Part shown: piece after piece, positions 49,254 to 58,284 of the stretch
How the letters are laid out: every line of letters starts with the position of its first letter
How positions within the stretch are numbered: position 1 is the first letter of the stretch
Assembly: GCA_033720895.1 (NCBI GenBank)
Contig: JAWWBS010000006.1
Location: 1 to 58,284, forward strand
Direction of reading: 5' to 3'
Source: Gammaproteobacteria bacterium
GTDB taxonomy: Bacteria; Pseudomonadota; Gammaproteobacteria; Natronospirales; JAJUFS01
Length of the DNA: 58,284 nucleotides
Made by a program: the position numbers and the translations under genes
Notes under the pieces: model-generated
Told to the model about the DNA's origin: nothing
Database searches by the model: none
Seen by the model: the letters and a program-made list of their open reading frames with translations, nothing else

Positions 49254-51322
49254 TGCCACGTCCTGTGTCTTCACTACCGTCCTTGGTAGTCCTTTCAATG
49301 TTCGGCAGCAGCTTTGGCAAACCGTTGCGGAATTCCGCCCAGTAAAGATCGCGACGAATCCGGCCGAAGTTGTCGATGCTCAGCATGCCGGTCATGGCGG
49401 GCAGGGGCTGGCGCAGGGCAGGATCCTTGTTGTCGACCAGTGGTACCAGGCGGAATGCATCGAATCCGAGAGCGTAAAGGCGGATGGTGCGGTCGTAACG
49501 CGCCGGCCACAGCGCGCGCAGTTTGTCCTGTGTCTGCTTGCCGTGATTGGCCGGGTCCAGGACCCAAGGCATGTCGGCGAAACGAATGCCGTCCAGGTCG
49601 CGCTCGCGCTGGAGTCCCGGGTTGTAGACGCGGGACGTCGAGTAAACGGGCAGGCGTATCGCCTGGTGGAAGCGCAACTGCGGCCGTATCTGGCGGGCTT
49701 CGTCGGTGCTGGCACCCAGGAAGATGAATTCGACATCCTGGCGACGCCGCGGTTCGTATTCCAGCGGGACGCCGAGCACGCTGCGCAGCGTCTGCTCGCG
49801 CAGGCGGGATCCATCGATCTCCAGTGCCCGCATGATGGGTGTGGAGAAATCGGTCTGGTCGGACCGGAAGCGTTGCACGGTCAGCAGTTCACCATCGAGA
49901 TCCTCGAATCGCTGCCGGAAGGCTGCCAGCAGGCGCAGCCCGAAATCGTTGTCGGGTACCAGCGCGACGGCCCGGCTGTGACCCTCGGCGGCAGCACGCT
50001 CGGCCACCTGGATGGCTTCGTCTTCCGGCAACAGGCCGAACTGGGTGATGTTGTCACCCGCATCCAGCTGGGCTTCGACGTCGAGGTAGTTCAGTCCGAG
50101 CACCGGCACGCCGAGGCGTGCCTGGTCGATGGCAGCCAGGGTTTCCTTGGTCAGGGGGCCGACAATGAACTCCGCGCCCTCGAGCACGGCGCTGCGGGCA
50201 GCCGCGACGGCCTTCTCTGCCGATGCGCCGGTGTTGCGTACCAGGACCTCGGGAATGCTGGGGCCGATTTCGTTGAATTCGACGTGCTGGTAATAGGCCG
50301 CCAGGAAACCGTCGCGTACCGCTTCGGCCGATGAGCGAAAGCGACCTTCCAGCGGCAGCAGCAAGGCGATTTTCTGCGGATAGTCGAAGCGTCGGGCATG
50401 GGCTGCGAGGATGTCATCGATGATCAATCGTGCTGCCGGATGCCCGGCATTGCGAGACTGCCACTGCAGCAGCCTGTCGGGAAATGCATAGGGGTCCTGC
50501 CAGGCAGTCCTGCCCAGCTTCGCAAGGTCGAACCAGCTCCGCAGGCTGCTTTTTCCTGCCGGCAATTCACTGGCGTCAAGCGACGTGCTTGATTGCGTCA
50601 GGCCCCGCCAGATCAACAAGGCGTCCGTTGCCTGCGCATCGCGGCTGGCTTGTTGTCGCAGGCTGTCATCCAGCATCTCGGTTGCCGTGACGATATCGCC
50701 CAACTGGTAGAGCGCCCGGGCGCGCAGGCGGGTGACCGCCGTTTGCAGGGAAGTATCCGCTGGCAACGCGTCCAGCCGCTGCAAGGCAAGGTGTGGCTGC
50801 TGGTCGCGAAGATCCAGCTCGGCATCCAGCAGGACCAGGCGATGGCGGACAGGGCCCTCGAGGTCGTCCCGCAGGCCGCCGCGCACGCGGCGTGCCTCAT
50901 CGACGCGTCCCGCGTCCAGCCAGGCCAGCGCAGCTTCGATGCGCAGCTCGGCGGCCGTCGCGCCGAAGGTTTCACCCGCAAGGGCTTCGAGTCGTTCGGC
51001 GGCCGCCGCCGGGTCGTCGGCTCGCAGCGCACTGGCAGCACGGTACTCCGGCAGCTCCGACTTGTCGGGCGCGGTCGGCTGCACGCTGACGCAGGCCGAG
51101 AGCAAGACTGCCAGGCCGGCCAGCCAGGCGAGCCGCAGCGAATGGCGGCCAGTGATGGGAGAGCCGGCGGTGACGTGTCCGGAATTGGCTTGCATGGCGT
51201 AAGGCCCCGTTGCAGGATGTGGCGAGTTCGAAATCGCGCTTGCCGCGCGCCAGTCCGGCGCCTGAGCGGCCACAGGTAAAATTCAATGAGCGAGTCGCAA
51301 AGTATCGAGGGGGGCCGCTGAG

Positions 51323-52165
51323 GTGTCAACGCAGAAACCCGCTCTCCACGTGGTTGCGACGCCCATCGGCAACCTTGGCGACATCACCGCTCGCGCCAGG
51401 GACATTCTCGCATCGGTCGATATCGTGCTGTGTGAAGATACGCGGCATTCGGGTCGCCTGCTGGCCGAGCTTGGCATCAAGGCGGAACTGCGCTCCCTGC
51501 ATGATCATAACGAGCGGCAGCGTATCGAACAGGTGCTTGGGGACCTCGATGGCGGCAAGTCGCTGGCCCTGATCAGCGATGCCGGCACGCCGCTGATCAG
51601 CGATCCGGGTTTTGCCCTTGTCAGGGCCTTGCGTGACGCAGGGCACGATGTCGTCCCCGTCCCCGGTCCCAGTGCCGTGATCTCGGCATTGTCGGCCGCC
51701 GGCCTGCCGACCGATCGCTTTTCCTTCGAAGGTTTCCTGCCGGGCAAGTCCGGCCAGCGCCGCAAGGTGCTGGCGGCCCTCGCCAGCGATCCGCGCACGC
51801 TGGTGTTCTATGAGAGCCCGCGCCGCATCCATGCCTGCCTCGATGACCTGGCAACCGAGTTCGGTCCGGACAGGCGGGTTGTGATTGCGCGCGAGCTGAC
51901 CAAGCTGCATGAGGAGTTCATCGTCGGCAGCGTTGCAGACTTGCAGGCGAGCCTCGCCGGTCGCGAATTGAAAGGCGAGTGTGTACTGATGCTTGCCGGC
52001 AACGACAGCGAGAGTTCCGGCATCGGCCTGGATGCCGATACCTTGTTAAAGGCCTTGCTGGAAGAGCTGCCCGCCAGCAAGGCGGCCAAGCTGGCTGCGC
52101 GCCTGACGGGAGAGTCGCGCCAGGAACTCTACGCCCGCGCCAGTACGCTTGCCGGCAAATCCTGA
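51323..52165 (+). CDS. rsmI: RsmI, 16S rRNA 2'-O-ribose C1402 methyltransferase
   Basis: The 280-residue protein starts with GTG and has VVATPIGNLGDITARARDIL, CEDTRHSGRLL, the SAM loop ALISDAGTPLISDPGFALV and VPVPGPSAVISALSAAGLP. It methylates C1402 of 16S rRNA, the same base as RsmH encoded 2 kb away. It is divergent from lpoA, the standard order. A GAGGGGGG site precedes the start. Confidence 0.96.
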   Translation: MSTQKPALHVVATPIGNLGDITARARDILASVDIVLCEDTRHSGRLLAELGIKAELRSLHDHNERQRIEQVLGDLDGGKSLALISDAGTPLISDPGFALVRALRDAGHDVVPVPGPSAVISALSAAGLPTDRFSFEGFLPGKSGQRRKVLAALASDPRTLVFYESPRRIHACLDDLATEFGPDRRVVIARELTKLHEEFIVGSVADLQASLAGRELKGECVLMLAGNDSESSGIGLDADTLLKALLEELPASKAAKLAARLTGESRQELYARASTLAGKS

Positions 52166-52203
52166 TTGTTCCCAGCTGATTCATCGCTGTTGCCCGATAA
52201 GTC

Positions 52204-52231
52204 TTGACTGACCGTCGGTTCAGCGTATCTT
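52204..52231 (+). promoter_or_regulatory. Putative rnpB promoter
   Basis: TTGACT at 52204 and TATCTT at 52226 are 16 bases apart and place the start at about 52239, the predicted 5' end of the RNA. Confidence 0.65.
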
Positions 52232-52238
52232 TGGCGCC

Positions 52239-52596
52239 GGAGTCGGCCAGACAGTCGCTGCGACCGCGCCACCGGCGCGACGTGGAGGAAAGTCCGGGCT
52301 CCGCAGGGCAGGGTGCCAGGTAACGCCTGGGCGGCGCGAGCCGACGGAAAGTGCCACAGAAAACATACCGCCGATGGTCTTCGGACACAGGTAAGGGTGA
52401 AAAGGTGCGGTAAGAGCGCACCGCGCGTCCGGCAACGGTTCGCGGCACGGTAAACCCCACTCGGAGCAAGGCCAAATAGGGGAACGATGACGCGGCCCGC
52501 GGAGTTCCCGGGTAGGCTGCTTGAGGTGCTCGGTGACGAGCATCCCAGATGAATGGCTGTTCAAGACAGAACCCGGCTTATCGGCCGACTCCTTCT
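52239..52596 (+). ncRNA. rnpB: RNase P RNA (class A)
   Basis: The 5' part reads GGAGTCGGCCAGACAGTCGC and later GGAGGAAAGTCCGGGCTCC, the hallmark P4-side sequence. Near the 3' end lies CCCGGCTTATCGGCCGACTC, which pairs with the 5' end in P1. Further class A segments are present: CAGGTAAGGGTGAAAAGGTG, GGTAAACCCCAC and GATGAATGGCTGTTC. It is the catalytic RNA that trims tRNA 5' leaders. The ends are estimated from pairing. It stops about 20 bases before the convergent pldA stop. Confidence 0.97.
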
Positions 52597-52616
52597 TATT
52601 CCTTCCTGCCTGGTGC

Positions 52617-53639
52617 TTACAGCCAGTCGGTCAGCTGGATACCGATGCCCAGTCGCGTGACCGACCGGTTGTAGTCGATCAGGCTCTCGCCATAACCATT
52701 GAATATCTGCACGTAACCGCGTGCCTTCGGACTCAGTGCATAGCTGTAGGTCAGTTCGGCTGCACCATGCGCGCCCTTGGATTCGGTATGGTTGCGGAGC
52801 ATCAAGGTGAAATTGTTGTCGCCGTTGCGCCAGCCCAGGCGCAATTCGAAATGCCCCATGTACTCGTCGATGTCCGGATTGTCGTCGTCCTCCGCCCGTT
52901 CCGGGATTCTCACCCAGGGCTTGAAGCTGATGGCGAAGCGGCCGCGCTCCAGCAGGAATTCCGTGTACAGCCGGTTCCAGCTGCGGGAGAAGGGCTCTGC
53001 ACGACCATTGGACTGGTGGTTGATACCGAAGCGAATGACCCGGTTGGTGAAGCCGAGGATCTCGAAGTCATTGATGACATCCAGCATGACCTCGGGCTCG
53101 TGGTTGGTTTCCCGGAAGGGTCGCGACACCTCGCTGTTGTAGGCCTGCCACCAGGCCCGTTGCGTGTAGCCAAAGGACAGCTGCGTGTCGTCACCGAGCG
53201 GCTCGTTCCACATCGGCACCTTCAGGCTGATCTGGAAAGCCATCTCCAGGCTGTCGATGGACGCGTCGTAGCCCGACGCGGCGAAGCTCGTATCGTCGGC
53301 CTGGAAGTTGTAACTCAATGGAATCAGGTAGCTGGGGCGATGAGCGACCAGCGCAAAGCGGTTGTCGCGTCCGGACCCTTCCTCTTCCAGGCGCTGGCTG
53401 ATGCTGGGCGGGCCCTCGAACAGCACGCGTTCTATGTCCAGCTCCCCTTCGGCACCGTCCTGGGAGCCGTCTCCTTCCTTGTTGACGCTGTCATCTTCGA
53501 TGTCATCGCCTGGCGAGGCGGACGGTACCGAGATCGGGTCGGTGCTGGCGGCCGCGCTCGGGTCGGCATCCTGGGCGGCGCTACAGGGGCTGGCAAGCAG
53601 CAAGAAAGCGGGCAAAAGGGCGGCCAGCAAGGGTTTCAT
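52617..53639 (-). CDS. pldA: Outer-membrane phospholipase A
   Basis: The 340-residue protein has a signal peptide (to about residue 21), a long acidic Ser/Asp-rich linker (about 22-70) and a 12-stranded barrel. The catalytic residues fit PldA: His208 and Ser210 in GINHQSNGR, and Asn222 in SWNRLY, with 14 residues between His and Asn as in E. coli. It deacylates phospholipids misplaced in the outer leaflet. GAGGAG precedes the ATG. The promoter would lie in the AT-rich interval beside mraZ. Confidence 0.94.
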   Translation of the reverse strand: MKPLLAALLPAFLLLASPCSAAQDADPSAAASTDPISVPSASPGDDIEDDSVNKEGDGSQDGAEGELDIERVLFEGPPSISQRLEEEGSGRDNRFALVAHRPSYLIPLSYNFQADDTSFAASGYDASIDSLEMAFQISLKVPMWNEPLGDDTQLSFGYTQRAWWQAYNSEVSRPFRETNHEPEVMLDVINDFEILGFTNRVIRFGINHQSNGRAEPFSRSWNRLYTEFLLERGRFAISFKPWVRIPERAEDDDNPDIDEYMGHFELRLGWRNGDNNFTLMLRNHTESKGAHGAAELTYSYALSPKARGYVQIFNGYGESLIDYNRSVTRLGIGIQLTDWL

Positions 53640-53741
53640 GCGTTTCTCCTCGATTCAGGGTGCAGCTTAACAGCCGCAAAGAGCCCCGAAAACTCTTAAT
53701 ATTGGCTTAAAAGACCTTCTCGTAACTTGTTGTTTTTATTG

Positions 53742-53759
53742 ATTGTGCGGTCGCACAAT
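53742..53759. repeat. 18-base inverted repeat in the pldA-mraZ intergenic region
   Basis: ATTGTGCG and CGCACAAT are perfect complements separated by GT. It lies in an AT-rich stretch between pldA and mraZ. A second imperfect repeat (AGTGA to TCACT) follows at about 53763-53798. The rest of 53640-53934 holds the mraZ promoter and operator; no gene is supported. Confidence 0.55.
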
Positions 53760-53839
53760 TTTAGTGATTTTGCGCAATGCAGCATGCGCTAAGTCACTGA
53801 CTGCCTTGGAAAAATCCTCTGCGGCAGTGGTAAATCAGC

Positions 53840-53869
53840 TTGACACTCCCGCTGAGCCCTACCTATAGT
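53840..53869 (+). promoter_or_regulatory. Promoter of the mraZ division cluster
   Basis: Consensus TTGACA at 53840 and TATAGT at 53864 are 18 bases apart. The start at about 53876 would be immediately before the MraZ operator repeats. Confidence 0.8.
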
Positions 53870-53877
53870 GTCATCAA

Positions 53878-53913
53878 GTGGGAAAAAGTGGGGAAGAATG
53901 GGATCGAGGTGGA
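53878..53913 (+). promoter_or_regulatory. MraZ operator repeats
   Basis: GTGGG at 53878, GTGGG at 53888, ATGGG at 53898 and GTGGA at 53909 form direct repeats with 10, 10 and 11 base spacing. This matches the TGGG repeats bound by MraZ ahead of its own gene in many bacteria. They lie just after the predicted start of transcription, so MraZ should repress its own cluster. Confidence 0.88.
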
Positions 53914-53934
53914 AGCCCGAGCCCGGCAAAGAAC

Positions 53935-54387
53935 ATGTTCAGGGGTGTCACTAACGTCAAGCTGGATGCCAAGGGGCGGATGTCCATTCCGACCCGGTAT
54001 CGCGAGCGCCTGCAGGAAACGGGCGCCGGCAAGCTCGTGGTGACCGTTGACCGTGATCATTGCCTTCTCCTTTATACGTTGCCCGAATGGGAAAAGATCG
54101 AGGCCAAGCTGGTCGCGCTGCCGAGCTTCAACGTGCAGGCGCGTCGCCTGCAGCGCTTGCTGGTCGGTCACGCCACGGAACTGGACATGGACAGCAATGG
54201 TCGTGTGCTGCTGCCGCAACCGCTTCGCGAATTCGCCGGCATCGAGAAGGCCGCGGTGATGATCGGCCAGGGCAACAAGTTCGAGATCTGGGACGAAGCA
54301 TCCTGGAACGAGCGCCGCGATCACTGGCTGGGTGATGGTGATGACGAGGCGCCGCTGCCGGCCGAACTCGAATCGCTGTCACTGTGA
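53935..54387 (+). CDS. mraZ: MraZ, transcriptional regulator of the dcw cluster
   Basis: The 150-residue protein has two AbrB-like repeats, [20 protein letters not shown] (1-20) and [20 protein letters not shown] (about 78-97). It binds the repeats just upstream and controls the division and cell-wall cluster. The ATG at 53935 gives normal length; the open frame from 53878 would add 19 residues encoded by the operator and is rejected. It overlaps the GTG of rsmH by four bases. Confidence 0.96.
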   Translation: MFRGVTNVKLDAKGRMSIPTRYRERLQETGAGKLVVTVDRDHCLLLYTLPEWEKIEAKLVALPSFNVQARRLQRLLVGHATELDMDSNGRVLLPQPLREFAGIEKAAVMIGQGNKFEIWDEASWNERRDHWLGDGDDEAPLPAELESLSL

Positions 54388-55334
54388 GTGCCGGGGGCGG
54401 CATGGCAGCACACCGCCCGGTACTGCTCAAGCCAGCCCTCGAGGGGCTGGCTTTGCGCAAGGACGGGTTCTACGTGGATGGAACCTTCGGTCGCGGCGGG
54501 CATGCCAGGGAGTTGCTGGCAGCGCTGGGCCCGGAAGGCCGCTTGCTGGCCTTCGACAAGGACCCGCAGGCCATTGAGAGCGCCGAGGCGCTGGCCAGGG
54601 AAGACGACAGATTTCGCATCGTTCATGGGAGCTTCACCATGCTCGAGCAGGTAGTGACAGCCGAAGGAAAGACCGGTGCCGTCGATGGCGTGCTGCTGGA
54701 CCTCGGCGTCTCTTCGCCGCAGCTCGATGATGGCGAGCGCGGGTTCAGCTTCCGCTTTGGCGGCCCGCTGGACATGCGCATGGATACCTCCCGCGGTGAA
54801 TCGGCGGCGGACTGGCTGGCAACGGCGGAGCAGGAAGAGATTTCGCTGGTGATACGGGATTACGGGGAAGAGCGCTTTCATCATCGTATCGCCAGGGCCA
54901 TTTGCGAAGCCCGCGAGGAAGCGCCGATCGAGACCACCTCGCAACTGGTGGGCATCATCGAGGCGGCCGTGCCGACCCGGGAAAAGAAGAAGCATCCGGC
55001 AACCCGTGCCTTCCAGGCCATCCGGATTCATATAAACAAGGAGCTCGATGACCTCACCGAGGTGCTCGAGCAGACCGAGCGAGTGCTGGCAGCCGGGGGC
55101 AGGCTGAGCGTGATCAGTTTCCACTCGCTGGAGGATCGCCAGGTCAAGCGCTTCATGCGTGATCGCTCACGGCCGGCGCCACCGCCGAAAGGCTTGCCGC
55201 GTGGCTTGCCGGTTGCGGAAGAGACACCGCCGTTTCGCCTCGTGGGCAAGGCGCAGCGTGCCAGCACCGAGGAGCTGGCGGAGAACCCGCGGGCTCGCAG
55301 TGCCGTGTTGCGGATTGCGGAGCGCGTGCGATGA
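54384..55334 (+). CDS. rsmH: RsmH, 16S rRNA N4-methyltransferase (C1402)
   Basis: The 316-residue protein contains [15 protein letters not shown] at the N-terminus, [15 protein letters not shown] (SAM site), [20 protein letters not shown] and [18 protein letters not shown]. It methylates N4 of C1402, paired with RsmI. The GTG start overlaps mraZ by four bases; ATG at 54402 is a good alternative that fits the family N-terminus (AAHRPVLL). It overlaps ftsL by four bases. Confidence 0.95.
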   Translation: MSAGGGMAAHRPVLLKPALEGLALRKDGFYVDGTFGRGGHARELLAALGPEGRLLAFDKDPQAIESAEALAREDDRFRIVHGSFTMLEQVVTAEGKTGAVDGVLLDLGVSSPQLDDGERGFSFRFGGPLDMRMDTSRGESAADWLATAEQEEISLVIRDYGEERFHHRIARAICEAREEAPIETTSQLVGIIEAAVPTREKKKHPATRAFQAIRIHINKELDDLTEVLEQTERVLAAGGRLSVISFHSLEDRQVKRFMRDRSRPAPPPKGLPRGLPVAEETPPFRLVGKAQRASTEELAENPRARSAVLRIAERVR

Positions 55335-55606
55335 AGGTCGATTTCGCCATTGTCTGCCTGTTGCTGGTGGCCAACGTGGCAACGGCCTTGTTGGTGGTCG
55401 GTGCCCGTCACGAGAACCGCCGCGAATTCATCGTCATGCAGGGCTTGCAGGCGGAACGCGACGAGCTGGAAGTCGACTGGGGTCGATTGCAGCTGGAACA
55501 GAGTGCGTGGGCAACGCACGGCCGTATCGAACAACTGGCCCGTGAACAATTGAACATGCAGATCCCGGCAGAAGCCGACATCGTGGTGCTGAGACGTGCG
55601 CAGTAA
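55331..55606 (+). CDS. ftsL: FtsL, cell division protein
   Basis: The 91-residue protein has one transmembrane segment ([20 protein letters not shown], residues 4-23) and a periplasmic coiled coil (about 30-75) rich in Arg/Glu/Leu. It forms the FtsQLB complex that recruits FtsW and FtsI to the septum. It overlaps rsmH by four bases and ftsI by 11. Confidence 0.9.
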   Translation: MKVDFAIVCLLLVANVATALLVVGARHENRREFIVMQGLQAERDELEVDWGRLQLEQSAWATHGRIEQLAREQLNMQIPAEADIVVLRRAQ

Positions 55607-57326
55607 GTCGACAAAGCCAGAAACCGTGACTCGCCCGGGACGTTGGCGCAGCGGACTTGTCGCTGGCGTTTTCGTGTCGGCGGCACTGGTCATGGTGGCG
55701 CGAGCGGTCGACCTGCAGGTCATCAGCAAGGATTTCCTGCAGGACCAGGGGCAGGCGCGACACCTTCGAGTCGTCGAGATTCCGGCGCATCGCGGCATGA
55801 TCGTCGATCGCAATGGCGAGCCGCTGGCCGTCTCGACCCCCGTGGCGTCCGTCTGGGTGAATCCGCAGCAACTGGAAGACGGCATCGACAAGCTGCCTGC
55901 GCTGGCGGACCTCCTGGGCTGGTCGACCGAGAAGCTGCTGACCTACCTTGCCGACCGGGCAGAGCGCGAGTTCGTCTACCTCGAGCGCCAGGTAACCCCG
56001 GAGCTTGCGGCCGAGGTCGAGGCCCTGGACATTCCGGGCGTGAACCTGAAGCGCGAGTACAAGCGGTTCTATCCTGCGGCCGAGGTCACGTCGCACCTTG
56101 TCGGGTTCACCGACATCGACGATGCCGGGCAGGAAGGGCTGGAGCTTGCTTTCAACGAATGGCTGAGTGGCGAGGCGGGACGCAAGCGCGTGTTGCGCGA
56201 CCGTCTCGGCCAGGTCATCGAGAACATCGAGGAACTGGCGCCGGCCGAGCCCGGGCAACAGCTGCGAACCAGCATCGACCTGCGTCTCCAGTACCTGGCT
56301 TATCGGGAGCTGAAGGCGGCGGTGATCAACAGCGGTGCCAAGTCCGGCTCCATCGTGGTCATGAATCCACAGACGGGCGAAGTGCTGGCCATTGCGAACC
56401 AGCCGTCCTACAACCCGAACAATCGGGCAGAACTGGACAGTGCCCGCTATCGCAACCGGGCCGTCACGGACCTGTTCGAGCCGGGTTCCTATTTCAAGCC
56501 GTTTCCCCTGGCCGCGGCGCTGGAGAGTGGGGCGTATTCGCCGTTGACGCCGATCAAGACGTCGCCAGGCTTTTTCAAGGTCGGTGGTTACGCGGTACAG
56601 GATCCCCTTGATTACGGCACCATCGATGTCACCACCGTGCTGGCGAAGTCGGTCAATACCGGTGCCAGCAAGATTGCCCTGTCGATGGAGCCGGAACAGA
56701 TCTGGTCGACCCTGGCGAAATTCGGCTTTGGCAGCGCGACCGGTTCCGGTTTCCCGGGCGAGGCATCGGGTGTCCTGCCGCACTGGCAGCGCTGGCGCGA
56801 TGTGACGCAGGCGACCATGGCCTATGGCTATGGCCTGTCAGTCACGCCGCTGCAGATGGCCGAGGCTTACTCGATCATTGCCAATGACGGCAAGCGCGTT
56901 CCGGTGTCCTTCCTTGCGGTCGACGAACCCGAGTTCTCCGAGCGTGTCGTGTCCAGCCAGACCGCGCGCCAGATGCGCCAGATGCTCGAAGCCGTGGTCA
57001 GCGCCGAAGGCACGGGCCGCCGTGCCGCCATCAGCGGATACCGTGTGGCCGGCAAGACGGGTACGGCACGCAAGGCGGAAGCCGGTGGCTACGCCAATGA
57101 CCGGCATATTGCAGCCTTTGCCGGAATGGCGCCGGCGGTAAACCCTCGCATCGTGGCGGTGATCGTGCTCGACGAGCCTGACGAGAGCCGCTACTACGGT
57201 GGCGAGGTGGCCGCGCCCGTGTTTTCGAACGTGGTTTCCGGTGCCTTGCGGCTGTTGAACATTCCGCCTGACCAGGAAAGCGTTTCGCAGGGTGGTGCGC
57301 TGATTGCGGGGAGGTCGTCACAATGA
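55596..57326 (+). CDS. ftsI: FtsI (PBP3), septal peptidoglycan transpeptidase
   Basis: The 576-residue protein starts with GTG, has a membrane anchor (about 20-38), a pedestal or dimer domain (about 60-215) and a transpeptidase domain (about 240-555). Motifs are SYFK with nucleophile Ser298, SVN at 352-354 and KTG at 487-489. The residue after the Ser is Tyr where Thr is usual, and the SxN middle is Val where Ser is usual; the essential residues are intact. It overlaps ftsL by 11 and murE by four bases. Confidence 0.95.
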   Translation: MRSKSTKPETVTRPGRWRSGLVAGVFVSAALVMVARAVDLQVISKDFLQDQGQARHLRVVEIPAHRGMIVDRNGEPLAVSTPVASVWVNPQQLEDGIDKLPALADLLGWSTEKLLTYLADRAEREFVYLERQVTPELAAEVEALDIPGVNLKREYKRFYPAAEVTSHLVGFTDIDDAGQEGLELAFNEWLSGEAGRKRVLRDRLGQVIENIEELAPAEPGQQLRTSIDLRLQYLAYRELKAAVINSGAKSGSIVVMNPQTGEVLAIANQPSYNPNNRAELDSARYRNRAVTDLFEPGSYFKPFPLAAALESGAYSPLTPIKTSPGFFKVGGYAVQDPLDYGTIDVTTVLAKSVNTGASKIALSMEPEQIWSTLAKFGFGSATGSGFPGEASGVLPHWQRWRDVTQATMAYGYGLSVTPLQMAEAYSIIANDGKRVPVSFLAVDEPEFSERVVSSQTARQMRQMLEAVVSAEGTGRRAAISGYRVAGKTGTARKAEAGGYANDRHIAAFAGMAPAVNPRIVAVIVLDEPDESRYYGGEVAAPVFSNVVSGALRLLNIPPDQESVSQGGALIAGRSSQ

Positions 57327-58284
57327 CATCGACCGTTACCCTCAAGGACCTGCTGGCCGGCATCATCGAAGTGCCGGCCTCCATCGATAAGGCGGTCAGT
57401 GACGTCTGTCTCGACTCGCGCTACTGCTCTGCCGACAGCGTGTTTCTCGCCTGTGATGGCATTGCCTCTCACGGCCTCGAGTACCTTGACCAGGCAATTC
57501 GCCTCGGCGCAAGGACCGTGCTGTGGGAGCCGGCCGCCGGATTGTCCGACCTTCCGGATTTCGAAGGGATCGATGCCCTCGAGGTGCCACGCCTTTCGCA
57601 ACATGTCGGCCGCATTGCGGCACGGTTCCATGGTGACCCGACGAGCGGCATGGAAGTCGTTGGCGTGACGGGAACGAATGGCAAGACCTCGGTGGCGCAC
57701 CTGACTGCACAGGCCGCCGAGGGTCTCGGCAAGCCCGCGGCACTGTTCGGCACGCTTGGCTACGGCATGCTCGGCAGCCTCGCGGAAGCCAGTCACACCA
57801 CGCCGGATGCGGTGCGCCTGCAGCAAAGCCTGGCGACAGTCCGTGACGCCGGTGCAGGGCTGGTGGCGATGGAAGTGTCGTCGCATGCGCTGGACCAGCA
57901 TCGCGCCGACGGTGTGCATTTTCACACCGCCGTGTTCACGAATCTCACCCACGAACACCTGGACTACCACGGCGACCTTGGGCGTTACGCCGAGGCGAAG
58001 CGCCGCCTGTTCGAATGGCCGGGCTTGAAGGCGGCCGTGATCAACGTCGACGACCAGACCGGCAGGGATTTCCTGCGCAGCCTTGCAGGCGATGTCTCCA
58101 GCTACGCCTTTGCCATTGATGCGGAAACCCTTGAATCCGTCGACGCCGATCATTTCCTGCATGCCGCAGACATTCGCTACAGCGCCGAGGGCCTGGGTTT
58201 CGACCTGGTACTGGATGGCGAAACCTGCTGCACCGTGCATTGCGATCTGCTCGGGCGCTTCAATGTGTCCAACCTGCTGGCAAC
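57323..58284 (+). CDS. murE: MurE, UDP-MurNAc-tripeptide synthetase (3' truncated by window)
   Basis: The open frame runs from the ATG at 57323 to the window end, giving 320 residues. It has DVCLDSRYCSADSVFLAC in the N-domain, the ATP loop GVTGTNGKTSVAHL (114-127), SHTTPDAVRL, and EVSSHALDQHRADGVHF with VFTNLTHEHLDYHG in the central domain. It adds the third residue, usually meso-diaminopimelate, to the UDP-MurNAc-dipeptide. The C-terminal domain lies beyond the window. It overlaps ftsI by four bases. Confidence 0.95.
   Translation, partial: MTSTVTLKDLLAGIIEVPASIDKAVSDVCLDSRYCSADSVFLACDGIASHGLEYLDQAIRLGARTVLWEPAAGLSDLPDFEGIDALEVPRLSQHVGRIAARFHGDPTSGMEVVGVTGTNGKTSVAHLTAQAAEGLGKPAALFGTLGYGMLGSLAEASHTTPDAVRLQQSLATVRDAGAGLVAMEVSSHALDQHRADGVHFHTAVFTNLTHEHLDYHGDLGRYAEAKRRLFEWPGLKAAVINVDDQTGRDFLRSLAGDVSSYAFAIDAETLESVDADHFLHAADIRYSAEGLGFDLVLDGETCCTVHCDLLGRFNVSNLLA

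Noticed and set aside
53878-53934. GTG at 53878 as the mraZ start
   Set aside because: It would translate the MraZ operator and add 19 residues before the conserved MFRG start at 53935.

Overview
The window looks like chromosomal backbone of a GC-rich gammaproteobacterium. The evidence is gene order: kdsD-kdsC-lptC-lptA-lptB-rpoN-hpf-rapZ, ibaG-murA, degS next to petABC-sspAB, rsmI divergent from lpoA-yraN-diaA, mraZ-rsmH-ftsL-ftsI-murE, mpl-ubiX and thiD-thiE-hemL. A lineage near Xanthomonadales, Wenzhouxiangella or Chromatiales is a guess from gene content and GC. I see no insertion sequence, prophage, CRISPR array, tRNA or attachment site, and no gene-free stretch over 300 bases. Genes are tightly packed with many 1-14 base overlaps.

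Layout. 1-1563: end of mpl, then ubiX and a LON-domain gene in one overlapping run. 1573-4929 (minus): hemL, a group II truncated haemoglobin and two single-domain cyclic-nucleotide-binding proteins, closed by a terminator, then a DedA protein. 5055-7956 (plus): a structured leader and two DUF418 membrane-protein paralogues that split the thi-hem cluster. 7965-12648: thiE, thiD, a 54-residue rubredoxin, TraB/GumN protein, class II aldolase, metallophosphoesterase and O-methyltransferase. 12710-19902 (minus): DMT transporter, metK, an S-adenosylhomocysteine riboswitch, ahcY, a membrane protein, a small Cys-x-x-Cys protein and a ZnuD-like TonB receptor.

20132-25944 (plus): central carbon genes tkt, gap, pgk, pyk. 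26069-29743: diguanylate cyclase, exported Bcp-type peroxiredoxin, orphan ParA-like ATPase and patatin lipase. 29731-38472 (minus): Ca/Na exchanger, KDO and LPS-transport genes, rpoN, hpf, rapZ and mgtE, with no phosphotransferase genes. 38657-45633: ibaG, murA, degS (minus), petABC, sspAB. 45684-53639: a DUF1295 protein, a macrodomain, an FAD oxidase, diaA, yraN, lpoA, rsmI, RNase P RNA and outer-membrane phospholipase A. 53840-58284: promoter, MraZ operator and the start of the division and cell-wall cluster, cut off inside murE.

Functionally the window is dominated by envelope construction: peptidoglycan recycling and synthesis, LPS sugar synthesis and export, and envelope stress. It also carries the activated methyl cycle, lower glycolysis and the bc1 complex. 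No wholly new multi-gene defence or mobile system is visible. The best leads are the hemL-globin-CNBD operon, the DUF418 pair with its structured leader, the extra 5' hairpin before the SAH riboswitch, the insertion in cytochrome b, and the inverted repeats in the pldA-mraZ intergenic region.
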